DNA of 64,000 nucleotides from contig JALNQF010000088.1 of the NCBI GenBank assembly GCA_028456385.1, forward strand, positions 111,270-175,269. Reading direction: 5' to 3'. A model generated the notes under the pieces. It was not told the origin of the DNA. It saw only the letters and a program-made list of their open reading frames with translations, and searched no databases. The DNA comes from Ophiosphaerella korrae. Its lineage: Eukaryota > Ascomycota > Dothideomycetes > Pleosporales > Phaeosphaeriaceae. A program made the translations under genes and the position numbers. This document shows, piece by piece, positions 34,528 to 47,102 of this stretch (its first letter is position 1; every line of letters begins with the position of its first letter).

Positions 34528-34894
34528 AGCAGTCAGCGCAGGAGATGTCGTGCTCGACTCCACACGTCCCAATCAGTCTTCTCCAGAGCGAAAATCGGGG
34601 GCGGTTTTATTAAGCGCACGAGGTCTTGACAGTGGAGGGTTGCAGCAAGCTAGCGCCTGACAATTGTTTGCGCCATCACTGGCTTGTTGGTCTCGAAGAC
34701 CCTGGAGTACCAGAAGCACTAGCATCGATCACGCAATTCCGAGCGGCATGGTCACGTCTATTTGAGAAAAATTGACCCATTGCCGTGCCGATAGATGATA
34801 TGGCGAGGGCGGTCGCCGACGAGCCGACAATTTGATCACTGTTTTTATAGATTGACTGTTCTTCTTTTACCCTTGGTCATCCATTCCAGTCACC

Positions 34895-37800
34895 ATGGCT
34901 CCCATCAAGACTGCTGGAGAGGCTGGTAGGTCCCCGCAAATGCTTCCCCGTCATGACCTCACCACGGCTGCTAATATAATATCCCATAGTGGCCCGAATC
35001 GCCCATTTGGCCTCCGACGTGGTTGTATCGGTTGTGTCCTCTCTTGCCACTGAGTCTGAGTTCTCGACGACGCTTCAATCGTTGCAAAAAAACAATGCGG
35101 CGAGCATTGTTGCAAAGGAAAAGACAGAGGCATGCTGCATCTATTCTTCATCCTCCACATAGAGTACTAACATGCCTTTCAGCTCCTTACAGTCCGCCAA
35201 AATGCGGATCCGCTTCTCTCCGTCTTTCAACCTATTCGCGCTGGTCAACTCACCAGTGTAACCACCACATCATCTATCCTCGTTAAGTCGATACCACACC
35301 TCTATAAACTCGCCCAATACCCCGTCGTTCTTCATGTATCCGTGCAGCCCTCAGGCTTCCCAGACTTCTCAGACATCACATCAATCCGGCAGTCTGGCTT
35401 TACTTTCATTCAGTCCGAGACTCTGCAAGAAGCCCAGGATTTGGCGCTGACTGCGCATGCGTTGGCTATCAAGTCTGGCAAAGGTGTAATTCATTTCTTT
35501 GACTCTGGAGCATATGCCTTCCAAAAAGAAGTTGACTACGAAGATACTGAACTGGTCCGCAACGTTCTAGACTTAGAGGCGGTAGCGAGCTTTCAGAGGA
35601 CTAAGTCAGGCGAAACCACACTGTATGCAGATGATGCCAGGAGCGCGAGCCTATCCTTTGCTCGCAGCCAAGCTGTTGATGCCAATGGCTCCACTCGAGC
35701 GCCACTCAATTCTTCAGAGCATGGCGGGTCATTGCCAGCTTCGGAGAGGGCTAGCCAGCGAGCAGAATCGTCTGCTGGCTCATCACAACGTGACACTAGC
35801 ACGAGCGGCGCATCAATGTCATCAGCAACCACTGTAGAGTCGCTCATCTCCAAGCCCATCTCATCAGAGGACATCTATCGCTTTGCTACACAAATATGGG
35901 CGACAATTAAAGATGCCACCGGGCGTGGCTACGATGCTTTCGCATACACTGGCACAGGTCAGGAAGAGGCTGCTATTTTCTTATTCGGCGCAGACACTGG
36001 TGTATTTGCTACAGAACTTGACACCGTTGAGGAAAACGAACAGTACGCCAATACCGGCATTATTACTGCAAGGCTGTACCGGCCGTGGTTAGGGGCTTCG
36101 CTCGCACATCTACTTCCTCGCTCGCTGAAGAGGATCGCTGTTCTTGAGCAGGTTCGCCGAAAGACAACCAAGTGGGGCCCGCTGCTACTAGATCTCTTAA
36201 TGTCTATGAAGTCGACTGGAGGTGCTTCGCCAACAGTTGTAGGATATCAACTTGGCTACATTAACGAAAAGACCGTACAACAAGCCCTGAGGGGAGTTTT
36301 CCAAAACCTCATGAGTGAGTCACCTGTACAGAACCTACAAATTGGAAATATGGATGGACCTGAGCCACAAAGTACGAAGCCCGAACAGCCTGCCCTAGAG
36401 AATGCTTACATGAAAATTCTCAATCAGCTCTTCGAGGATAAGCTTCATATTGCAAACCAAATTGACTCGAAACATGCCGGCGTTTCGAATGACATCGCCT
36501 CCAGCCCAGAGTATGGATTTGGATCTCTTATCGCGCGCAAAGAGCACCGTAAGCGCTTGATCGACGAGGCTGCCGGCGCTGCTAAGGGTAATGCCTTCGC
36601 TACAGCCGCACCGCAGCAGTGGCTTTCCAAATGGGCACTGAGTGCTGAAGACACCGATAAGGCGAACGAATATGCCTCTGAGGTCATTACCCGATTAAGC
36701 ACTGACGGTTCTACGATTGCAAACGAGCTTTTATCGAAGAAAGAGCTCTTCTACAAGGAATCTCCGTGGTTAATTGGATCTGATGCATGGGCGTACGATC
36801 TTGGAAATTCTGGAGTGCATCATGTTCTAGCATCAGGCGAGAATGTCAACATGCTCATTGTTGACTCTACGCCCTACTCTGAGCGCGCTGCCGCCGACGC
36901 CGAAAGGCGAAAGAAGGATATTGGACTGTATGCGATGAACTTTGGAAATGCATATGTCGCCTCGGTTGCAGTCTACAGCTCGTATACTCAAGTGCTGGAG
37001 GCCATGATAGAAGCTGACAAATTTGACGGTCCTTCAGTCGTTTTGGCATACCTGCCATACGAAAAGGAAAATGACTCGCCTCTCACTGTACTTCAAGAAA
37101 CAAAGAAAGCTGTTGATCTAGGCTACTGGCCTCTGTATCGATGGGACCCTCGCGGAGACGAGAAGGGCGAACCTAATTTCACCCTTGATTCTGAGAGGAT
37201 CAAGAAGGAGCTAGAAGAGTTCCTTGCCCGTGACAATTATATGTCTCAAGTCATGCAGCGACACCCCCAGTTCTCATCCAACATCTCTGGATCCTATGGC
37301 ACAGAAGTCAGGCAGCTTCAGAAGCGAAAGGCCAAAGATGCCTACAGCAAGCTTCTCGAAGGTCTCCAAGGTGATCCAATGACTGTTCTGTTCGCATCCG
37401 ACAATGGAAACGCCGAGAATCTGTCCAAGCGTCTTGCTAACCGTGGTAAGGCACGCGGCTTGAAGACTATGGTTATGGCTATGGATGACTATCCCATTGA
37501 AGATCTGCCAAATGAGCAGAATGTTATCCTCATCACCAGTGTTGCTGGCCAAGGAGAGCTCCCACAAAATGGTAGGACATTCTGGGAAACTGTCAAAGAT
37601 TCTACCGATCTAGATCTAGCAACAGTGAAATTCGCAGTCTTTGGTCTTGGTGATAGCCACTACTGGCCTCGCAAGGAGGACAAGATCTACTATAACAAAC
37701 CTGCAAAGGACCTCCATGCTCGTTTCTTGACTCTTGGAGGTACAGCTTTGGTGGACTGCGGACTTGGAGATGATCAGGATCCAGATGCATATCAAACAGC

Positions 37801-39655
37801 ATACGGCGAATGGGAACCCAAGCTATGGCAACAACTTGGCGTTGACAATGTTGAAGGTCTCCCTGAAGAGCCCGCGCCATTGACCAACGAGGATATGAAA
37901 GCTGCTTCGAACTTCCTACGAGGCACTATCGAAGAAGGTTTAGCTGATACTACTACTGGTGCGATCTCTGCCAGCGATCAACAACTCACCAAATTTCATG
38001 GAACGTACATGCAAGACGACCGTGATCTTCGTGATGAGCGAAAGGCACAGGGTCTCGAGCCAGCTTACTCATTTATGATCCGATGCAGACTGCCAGGCGG
38101 TGTTTCGACTCCCAAGCAGTGGTTGCAGATGGACGAGATCAGCACCAAGCTCGGGAACGAAACCATGAAGTTGACCACTCGACAAACGTTCCAGTTCCAT
38201 GGCGTTGTTAAGGGCAAGCTTAAACCCGCCATGCAAGCGATTAATAAAGCATTGATGACTACAATTGCTGCTTGCGGTGATGTCAACCGAAATGTCATGT
38301 GCAGTGTTCTCCCGACACAATCCAAGTATCATGCACAGGTTCATGCTGCTTCTCAAAAGATCAGTGATCATCTGCTACCATCTACAACTGCATACCACGA
38401 GATCTGGCTTGAGGACGACGAGACAAAGCAGAAGCGAAAAGTTGCTGGTGAAGCCCTGCAAGACCATGAACCACTTTATGGTCCTCTATACCTTCCACGC
38501 AAGTTCAAGATTACAATTGCCATCCCGCCGCATAATGACACAGATGTCTACGCACACGATATTGGCCTCATTGCCATCAAGGGTGCTGACGGAAATTTGG
38601 AGGGATTCAACGTTCTCGCTGGAGGTGGAATGGGCGTCACACATAACAACAAGAAGACCTATCCACGAACTGGAACCATGTTTGGTTACTGTTCCAAGGA
38701 AGACGTCCATATTGCGTGTGAGAAGATTATGCTTGTCCAGCGCGACCATGGCGACCGCAAGAATAGGAAGCATGCTCGTCTCAAGTATACCATTGACGAC
38801 ATGGGCATCGACGTCTTTCGAGGCAAGGTTGAGGAATTGTGGGGCCAGCACTTTGCTGACCCCAAGCCATTCAAGTTTGAGAGCAACATTGATACTTTTG
38901 GTTGGCAAAAGGACGAGACTGGTCTTAGCCACTTCACCCTCTTCATCGAGAACGGTCGCATCGAGGATACCGCCGACTTCCCCATGAAGACTGGTCTCAT
39001 TGAAGTGGCGAAGGCACACAAGGGCGAGTTCAGGCTGACCGGAAATCAACATTTGGTTTTGTCTAATGTTGCAGACGAGGACTTGCCTGCAATGAAGGAA
39101 CTACTAAAAAAATGGAAACTCGATAATACCAACTTTTCTGGCATGAGATTATCGAGCTCTGCCTGTGTTGCTTTCCCTACTTGCGGTCTGGCTATGGCTG
39201 AATCGGAGCGTTACCTCCCCGAGCTCATCACTAAGCTCGAGAGCACACTGGAGGAGAATGGCCTTCGACAGGAAAGCATTGTCATGCGTATGACTGGTTG
39301 CCCTAATGGCTGTGCGCGTCCATGGCTTGCCGAAGTTGCTTTCGTAGGTAAAGCGTATGGCGCCTACAATATGTATCTTGGTGGTGGCTACCACGGCCAG
39401 CGATTGAACAAGCTGTACAGGAGCTCGATCAAGGAAGACGAAATATTGGATATCATGAAGCCAATGATCAAACAGTATGCGACAGAGAGAAATGAAGGCG
39501 AACACTTTGGCGACTTCGTTATCAGGAAGGGATATATCAATGAGACCACACACGGAACAAATTTCCACGATAATGTAAGTGGATCTCTGCTTGATTTTAA
39601 AGGGACAACGCTAACTATGGTGCAGACAGCAGAAGAGGAATCCGAAGAGGAGTAG
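34895..39655 (+). CDS. MET5: Sulfite reductase [NADPH] beta subunit (flavodoxin-hemoprotein)
   Basis: Reduces sulfite to sulfide in sulfur assimilation, with the Met10-type alpha subunit. Exons 34895-34925, 34990-35129, 35183-39574 and 39626-39655 give about 1530 residues (yeast Met5 has 1442). Early parts match the pyruvate-ferredoxin-reductase-like N-terminal region (LVKSIPHLYKLAQYPVVLHV). A flavodoxin-like domain begins near 789 (TVLFASDNGNAENLSKRLA). The hemoprotein part starts with TRQTFQFHGVVKGKL near 1055 and CGDVNRNVMCS. The four siroheme/Fe4S4 cysteines are all present: SACVAFPTCGLA near 1380 and TGCPNGCARPW near 1428. The second intron appears to begin GC rather than GT (GAG/GCATGC) and has a TACTAAC branch site; a GT alternative at 35109 exists. 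The last intron (51 bp) is in frame, so retaining it adds 17 residues. Confidence 0.94.
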
Positions 39656-39856
39656 ATGGATGTGATAAGCTGAACAATCTAGTCTATATATTTCAAGGCA
39701 TTTATCTCACGGGATACTACAATTATCTAAGGCGTTGGGATGGAAAACTTTGTTCCTTTTCTAATCATTGTTCATTGTAAATTTTTCAATGGAAGCTATC
39801 AAGATCATAACTATGGATAACCAGGGTTAAACTTTACGGCCTATACACCATGACCT
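39656..39856. other. MET5 3' flank
   Basis: About 200 bp of ordinary composition after the MET5 stop, likely its 3' UTR and terminator, before the transposon remnants start. No gene signal. Confidence 0.5.
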
Positions 39857-40574
39857 AACGTGGTTTACAAGCGAGTCGCGCCTACAAGCGAGTCGCGCGC
39901 CCTACCAGCTCTGCGCACCTGTTTGAGCGTACAACTCAACAACGCAGTAGGGTAGCGTAGGTATATTGATATATTAAATTAAGCAATATCTACTGCATCA
40001 TTTTTACACGTACGTGAGTTATGCCTAGTCTCTCTGCACCTCTTACAGCGTGCGCGAGCCTGGCGACTCAAGCCTAAACGCCGCCTACTCTCGCGCTGTT
40101 CACGATCAATCTAGTAATCAGCCTCTAGTTAAGCAATTATATCCTCTCCCTGTCCCTTTATTAGGACTCCTTCCTTCTAAATCTACTTCTTTTTTCGTAA
40201 TTTACGCTTGCTAGCTGCCTTATTAGCTCTCTTAAGACTAAAGATCTAATCGCGTATTAACTTAGCTTCTAGTATTATTATATAAGCTCCTTTTTTAAGT
40301 TAATTAATTACGTTAATAATTAATACTAGTAATAAGCTCTTGTACTAGCGTACGCGCTTACGTATAAGTGTTAACTAAGCCTCTAGCTTATGTACGTTAC
40401 TTAGCGTATAAGCTACCTAGAGAGCTTCTAGTAAAGCTAGAGTAGCTAGAGTAGGCGTATAGAGCTAGATATTAAGTCTTAAGATAACTACTTCTAGCTA
40501 AAGTAGAATAAGGCTAGTAGCCTAAAAAGCTAAGTAAATATTTACTTTTATAAAGGCCTAGTTAAAGGCTATAT
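39857..40574 (-). mobile_element. pogo/Fot1-type DDE transposon, 3' remnant
   Basis: On the minus strand, codons ending at the stop 39979-39981 read a CCHC zinc knuckle, CKRCRETRHNSRTC, followed by KNDAVDIA. This knuckle after an Arg/Glu-rich helix (EQRESRRRLGLSRQ) is typical of the C-terminus of fungal pogo/Fot1 DDE transposases (established). Further upstream in the gene (above about 40,100) the frame is broken by TAG/TAA codons and base composition becomes strongly AT-rich, as RIP would produce. Beyond the stop, a 13-base unit CAAGCGAGTCGCG is present twice (near 39867 and 39882), like subterminal repeats of such elements. The catalytic domain is not recognisable before the A element begins at 40575. 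A terminal inverted repeat partner is not visible. Confidence 0.6.
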
Positions 40575-41006
40575 TATTATAATAGTAATAAAAGAACTAT
40601 AGATAGAACTAATTAGCTTAATAATAGAAGGATTAGACTATTATAACAAAGAAGACCTAGGGCTAGATTAGGAGACTATATACAATTAGGATACGTAAAG
40701 TAATCTATAATCTATAGATTCTTAGTAATAATAGACTATAGATTAGAGTAATCTATAATCTATTATTCTTAGTAGTAATAGATTAATAGATTACTATAAG
40801 TATATAGGTAGTAGTAAATACGTATTATTAAGATAGTATTAGTAATTTAATCTCTTAACTATAGAACGCTAATATAAGATAGTTATAAAATATCTTCTAT
40901 TATTTATAGTTATTGTAGATTACTACGTAAGCTTTTAATATTAACTTATAATCTACTAATAACTTTTAGGTACTAAGAAGTTAACTCTAGTAACTAACTC
41001 CTAATA
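40575..41006 (+). repeat. 5' LTR of copy A
   Basis: 432 bp, matching 55931-56362 base for base apart from scattered transitions. The internal region begins CCTTACTAATTTAG, as in copy B. It contains repeated TAATCTATAATCTA-type palindromes near 40697-40790. No primer-binding site is recognisable after RIP. Confidence 0.85.
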
Positions 41007-44000
41007 CCTTACTAATTTAGTTATTATAAGAAGTAAAGCGTAAAGTAGTGTATAGTCTAGCTAATATAATAGTAGAAAGCTTAACTAAAATAAGTAAAGT
41101 ACCTAAGAGTAGTTATAAGTTAGATAGTACTATATAGGAAATAATTAAAGAACGTATTAATAAACTAATAAATAAAAAAGAGAATATAAAAATAGTAATT
41201 AAAGCCTTAGAAATATAGAATAAAGAACTACAAAACTACTTAAAATAAAATAAGGTATAAATTAAAGCTATTATTAAAGGATAAAACTAGATAGAACTAA
41301 TTACCTAATAATTAGAAATAAGCGCAATAAAGAAACTACTTAAGATACTTATTCTTAAAAAGTTTAATAGAATAAGAGAGAAACTAAGACCTTTTATAGC
41401 TTTAATATAACTCTAGATAGATATATAAATACTATACTTTAATATAGAAGAAAAGAAGGTAATTTATATTAGATTATATCTTAAAGAAGATATAATAAGA
41501 TAGTATAAACTCTATTAGATAAACTACTTAATATATATACTAATAATATAGAAAGATAAAATAAAAGCTATCTTTAGAAGTTATAAGTACTTTATAAAGT
41601 AAATAAGAGTAGTATTTAGAGATATAGATATTACCTAATAAGCTAAAAAGAAACTTAAGAGGCTCGTATAATAAAAAAGTATACCTAAGTACGTATTATA
41701 GTTTAAATAACTATTATAGAATATAGAATAGAATAAATTAGCTTTTATATTATAGTTTAAACAAGGACTAAATAAGAAAATCTAATACAAGATAATCTAT
41801 ATAGAAAAACCTAGAATACTAGAAGTTCTAAAGTAATAAGTAATCTAAATTAATAATAACCTTTAAGAATAGAAAAAGAATAAGTATAGTAACTAAACTA
41901 GAAACTAGGATACTAGAGACCCTATAATCTTTAATGTAAATAAAGATAGAAGAAAAAAAAAGAAGAATAAAGACTTTACGTACTTTAACTATAGTAAGAA
42001 AGGCTACTACGTAAAAGATTACTAATTATAAAAGAAGAAGAATATAGTATACTATAAATATAAGAAACTAAGATACTTTATAAAGAATTATAAGAGTAAG
42101 AACTTAAAGAGAGAAACTTAGTTAAAAATAATAGAGAAAAAAAAAGAAGTACTATAAGTATAAGCTAAGCCTTAAGAGAAAGTAGTAGAGAGTAAAGAAT
42201 TATAGTATATAATACTCTACTAGACCTTTTATTATAAAGATAACTACTATATATATCTTTCTAGTAAGTAGAGAGTAAGATACTTCTTATAATAGAGAAA
42301 TAAAGTAGTAGTAATAAAAGAAAGAATAAAAGCGTAGCTAAAAGAGATAATATATATAATAGACTTACTAATAAAAGACTTAGAAAGAGAAGAGCCTTAG
42401 ATACTATTAATTTAAGCTAAAGAACTAGTACTAGATAAAGAGACTACTATAGCTTCTTCTAAAAGACTAAAAGAAAGTAAAAGATAAGTTAGTATAAGAA
42501 GTAAAGAATATACCTTACTAGATATATATAGCTATAATAGCTATATAATAATAGATATAAGAGAATAAAATAAAGAATAGAAGTTTATTTAGATATACTT
42601 AATAGTTATAAGTATAGAGAAAGTATATAAAGACTAAAAAGAACGTAATCTTAAAGAAATAAAGTTTATACTATTTTAGAAATAGATAAACTAGTATATA
42701 GTTATAGTAAAAAGAATACTTATATAAAAAGAGTAGTAATACTTTATAAAGAAGACGTAATAAATTAATAAAGCTTATATACTAAAAGTACTAGTAGTAT
42801 ACTATATCTTAATAATAGAGATACTTAGGAAAGATAAGTACTAGAAAAGAGATAATAAGATAATAAATCTAAAACATCTAGTATACTTTAAAGTATTATA
42901 GATATTATACCTAGATAAGAATTATATTATATATAAGAACTCTAAAGTAAATAATAGCGTATAGCTTATAAGAAGGAAAGGCTATAACTATATAAGAGTA
43001 ATTCTAGTAGAAGATATCTAAGGATAGAAAATAATCCTAGAAGATAAATATTTAGTAGTAAGACCTAGCCTAAAACTATCTAAGAAATACGTCTAAAGAG
43101 GACTATAGTATAAATATATATATAATAAATATCTAAAATATAAAGAATATAAACTTAAAGTAGAGCTATAGCTTTAGAAGAATAGATAATTTATAAAAAT
43201 ACCTAAGTAAAAATAGTTAGAAAGTATAAGAAGCCTATATATTATAAAAATAAGTATATACTAAGAAAAGAAAGTATAATTAATAATTAATAGTAGAGCT
43301 ATAAGAAACTTTATATTAAAGAAGTTTATAGAAAACTAAGAAATATATTATATAATAAAAAAATACCCTTAATAACTAAGTATAATTAAAGGAAAACTAT
43401 TCTAGGAACTTATTAGGTTTAAGATAGTTCTCTCTACGCTAGAACTAAAAAAGATAAAAATTAATAATATAGTTATAGATATAATAACAATTAATAATAA
43501 ATAAGAAATTATACTAAAGATACTATAGTTATAGATAGTTAACTTATATATTAATTAGAGAATAAGAAGAATTAGCTACTATAAAATAAAAAAGCTAAGA
43601 GCTAATATAAGTACTTATAAAAGAGAATTCCTAGAAGAATATAAGAAATAGGAACTATAGCTTATAGAGCTAGAAGACTACTTTCTAGAATACTAGCTAT
43701 AAGACTTAGTAATAGAAATAAAAGAAAGAAAAAACGTTAAATAGAGCTTAGTCTATAGAAAGATAGAAGAAGAATCTAAGATTAAATAAGTATTTATTAA
43801 AAACGTAATTAAGAAAGGATAGATATAAGAATCTAAATTCTTAGTAGTATATAGACTTATATTTATAGATAAAAAAAGAATAAGTAATAAAAAACCTTAC
43901 GTAGACTTTAAGAAAACTAACGTAGTTATAAATAAAAACTAATACCTTTTACTATAAATAGATAAGATATAAGCTAAACTAAAGAAAGTAAAAATCTTTA

Positions 44001-46760
44001 TAAAACTAGATATCTAGAACACCTACTACTAGATTAGAATTAGAGAAAGTAATAAATAGAAAATAGCGTTTAGAATACAATAGAGACTATATAAATATTT
44101 AGTTATACTATTTAGATTAACGAATATACTAGCTACGTTCTAAGAAAGAATTAATATAGTACTAAGAGAGTACTTAGATATATTTATATTTATATACCTA
44201 AACAATATCCTTATATTCTTAGAAATAGAAGAGAAATACGTATAATACGTATATAAAGTACTAGAAAAGCTAATAGAAAGTAAACTATTTTTTAAAATAA
44301 GAAAATACAAATTCTATATAAAGAAAATAGATTTCCTTAGATTTATTATAGAACTAGGAAGAATTAAAATTAATCTAGAAAAGATTAAGTTAATTAATAA
44401 ATAGCTAAAACTAAAAAACTTAAAAGAAGTATAATAGTTCTATAGACTAGTAAACTTTTACAAAAAGTTAATAATAAAATAGTCTAAAGATATAGAACTA
44501 ATAACAAGACTTATAAAGAAAGATACACTATTTAAATAGATAAAAGAATATAATAAAGTATTTAATAAGATTAAAAGAAAGTTTATAGAAAACCTAGTTA
44601 TTAGAATATATAACTTAGACCTACTAGTAATAGTAAAAATAGATATATCTAACTTAGTCTATAGAATAGTACTAATACAAGAAGATTTAAAGACTAAATA
44701 AGAATACTTAGTTAAATACTTTTCTAAGAAAATAAAGCTAGTAAAGCTTAACTACTTAATTTATAATAAAGAAATACTAGTAATCTATAAAGTATTTAAA
44801 TAATAGAGAGTATACCTATAAAGAGTAAAATACTAAATAAAGGTCTATATAGACTATAGGAATCTTATAGGATTTATACTAAATAAAGAACTATTATAAT
44901 AATATATAAGATAGTAAGAGTTCCTATTAATATTTAATATAGAAATTATATATATAAAAAAGAAAGATAACTAATTTATAGATACTTTTAGTAAAAGACT
45001 AGACTTATAAGAAGAAGTAAGCGCTACTAGTATAGTTCTAGTTAAGAATAAAGTAGGATATTTAGTCCTAAATATACCTAAAATAGCTACTATACTTAAA
45101 AGAATAAATAGTAAGCTAGATAAATAGATTTAGAAAATAACGTAAGAAGTATCTAAAAAAATAAAGAAACTAGAGATCTAAGAAGGACTTATATAAGCCT
45201 ATAGAAGAATATATATTCTAGGAAAAATCTAGAGAGAATTTATATAATAATTCTATAAGCTACTAGTATATAAATACTAAAGAATTAAAAAAATACTAAA
45301 TAGACTATTAAGAGATTATTATATCCTAAAAGTAAGATAACTAGTAAAAGAAGTACTATAAGATTATATAGAATATTATAAAAACAAGTATAACAGATAC
45401 GCACTATATAGAATACTATAACTAGTTAAAGTACTAGAGTAACTTTAGAGAATAATAATAATAGACTTTATTATAAAACTACTAAAGTTAAAAGACTTAA
45501 TATTAAGAGTAGAGTATAATAGAATACTTATAATAGTAGATAAACTTATAAAGTATATATACTTTAGACTATATAAAGAGAAAAGTAGAATAGAAGTTAC
45601 TATATATTAGGTCCTAGGAACTATAATAAGCTAGTATAGTATCCTAGATAAGATTATTATAAATAGAGATATATAATTTATATTAAAACTATAGAGAATA
45701 ATAATAGTATAATTAGGAATATAATATATAATATTAATAGTATATTATCTATAAATAGATAGATAATTAGAATAAGTAAATTAGATAGTAGAATAATACT
45801 TAAGATACTACCTTAACTATAAATAGAATAACTAGGTATAACTACTACTTATAGTATAACTAGTATATAATAGCGTAAAGAATATAGTAATAAGAATATT
45901 ACCTTTCTTTATAAACTATAGATTTAACTCTAGCGTATATAGAACGCTAAAGAGTATAAAATCTTAGACTCTAAGAAGAGAAAACTTTATAAATAGAATA
46001 AAAGAAATATATAATTAATTAAGATAAGACGTAGAATTCCTATATAATTAAATAGTAAAGTACTACAATAAAAAATATAAAGAAGGACCTTAATTTAGAG
46101 AGAGAGAAAAAGTATAGTTAGTTAAAAAAAATATTAAGAGTAAATAATCTAGTTTAAAACTAGATTATATTAAAATTAGACTATATAAGATTAAAAAGAA
46201 AGTTATACTAGTTATATATAAATTAAAGCTACTAAGTAAAATAAAGATATACCTAATATTCTATATATTACTACTAGAATAAGTACTATAAGACGTAAAA
46301 CTACTAGTATATAAAGTAGACACGTATAAAGAATAAGAAGAATAAAAAGTTAAAAAAATCTTAGTATACTAGTTTTATAATAGTAAAAACTACTACTTAG
46401 TAAAATAAATAAGTATAAATAAGAAAGGACAACTATAAAAAGATATATAAGAACTAGAAGATAACCTTAACTACTTTAAGAAACTAGAAGAGTTCTAAAA
46501 TTAAAACCTTCTAGAACGCCTAGTAGTAAACTAAAAGAACTAATATTACTACTAATAGATAGAGAAGTAATAGGACTACTTAACGTAAGACCTACTATAG
46601 TAATATTAAGCGCCTTATCTAAGTTTAGCTTAGCTTCTAGAGCTACTAACTACTTAGCTAATTTCTTATTATTTAAGGCCTTTATTTTATAAAAGTAAAA
46701 AAAATAAGCTTAATTCTTTACTAGCTTACTCTATATAAGCTCCTAAATCTACTTATACTT
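41007..46760 (+). pseudogene. gag-pol remains of copy A
   Basis: No frame is open, but order and motifs persist. Near 41974-42020 a gag zinc knuckle reads YFNYSKKGYYVKDY: every Cys and the His of a CCHC box has become Tyr, the result of TGT-to-TAT and CAC-to-TAC changes; a second knuckle follows near 42053. Reverse transcriptase lies at about 43,880-44,480 (PYVDFKK, KLDI, LFRLTNILATF and the active site changed from YLDD to YLNN near 44,195-44,207). RNase H is at about 44,580-45,000, integrase at about 45,240-46,050 with an HHCC-like start and a DFI..DK..RD core, and a chromodomain at about 46,310-46,520 (FYNSKNYYLVK). Trp and Gln codons are commonly TAG/TAA. The region is broken by N at 46761 and resumes at 55508-55930. 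Confidence 0.8.
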
Positions 46761-47102
46761 TATAAGGGAGTTATCTCTTATATCTCTTATTTTCGCACTA
46801 ATATTAGTAAGTTTGCAACTTACTAATATTGCAAACTTACTAACATTACAAACTTACTAACATGTTAGTAAGTTTACAACTTACTAACATTGTAAACTTA
46901 CTAATATTGCAAACTTACTAATATATTAGTAAGTTTACAACTTACTAATATTTAACTATCTTTCTACTTTTAGTTAGCGCTTAGTAAGCTACTAGGTATA
47001 TATACCTAGTACTTACTTAGATAGCTTTATCTACTATTTACTCTTTTTAGTTAATTATTAAAACTACTTTATTAAGTTATCTTGCGTAAAGTCTACCTTA
47101 CA
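46761..47102 (+). repeat. 5' LTR of copy N
   Basis: 342 bp; includes at 46,806-46,953 an array of short palindromic units built from TTAGTAAGTTT and AAACTTACTAA. Ends CTACCTTACA. It matches 55166-55507 apart from scattered transitions. Confidence 0.85.

Larger units (their letters stand above)
34278..34894. promoter_or_regulatory. Shared upstream region of FAD1 and MET5
   Basis: 617 bp without coding potential between two divergent start codons. It contains a perfect 8-bp inverted repeat at 34488-34507 and a CACGTG box at 34522-34527, only 15 bp apart, near the middle. Both could act on either gene. Confidence 0.55.

Noticed and set aside
46806..46953. CRISPR-like regularly spaced repeats
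   Set aside because: Spacers are 4-6 bases and near-identical, the units are palindromic and lie in an LTR present twice; no cas genes, and the organism is a fungus.
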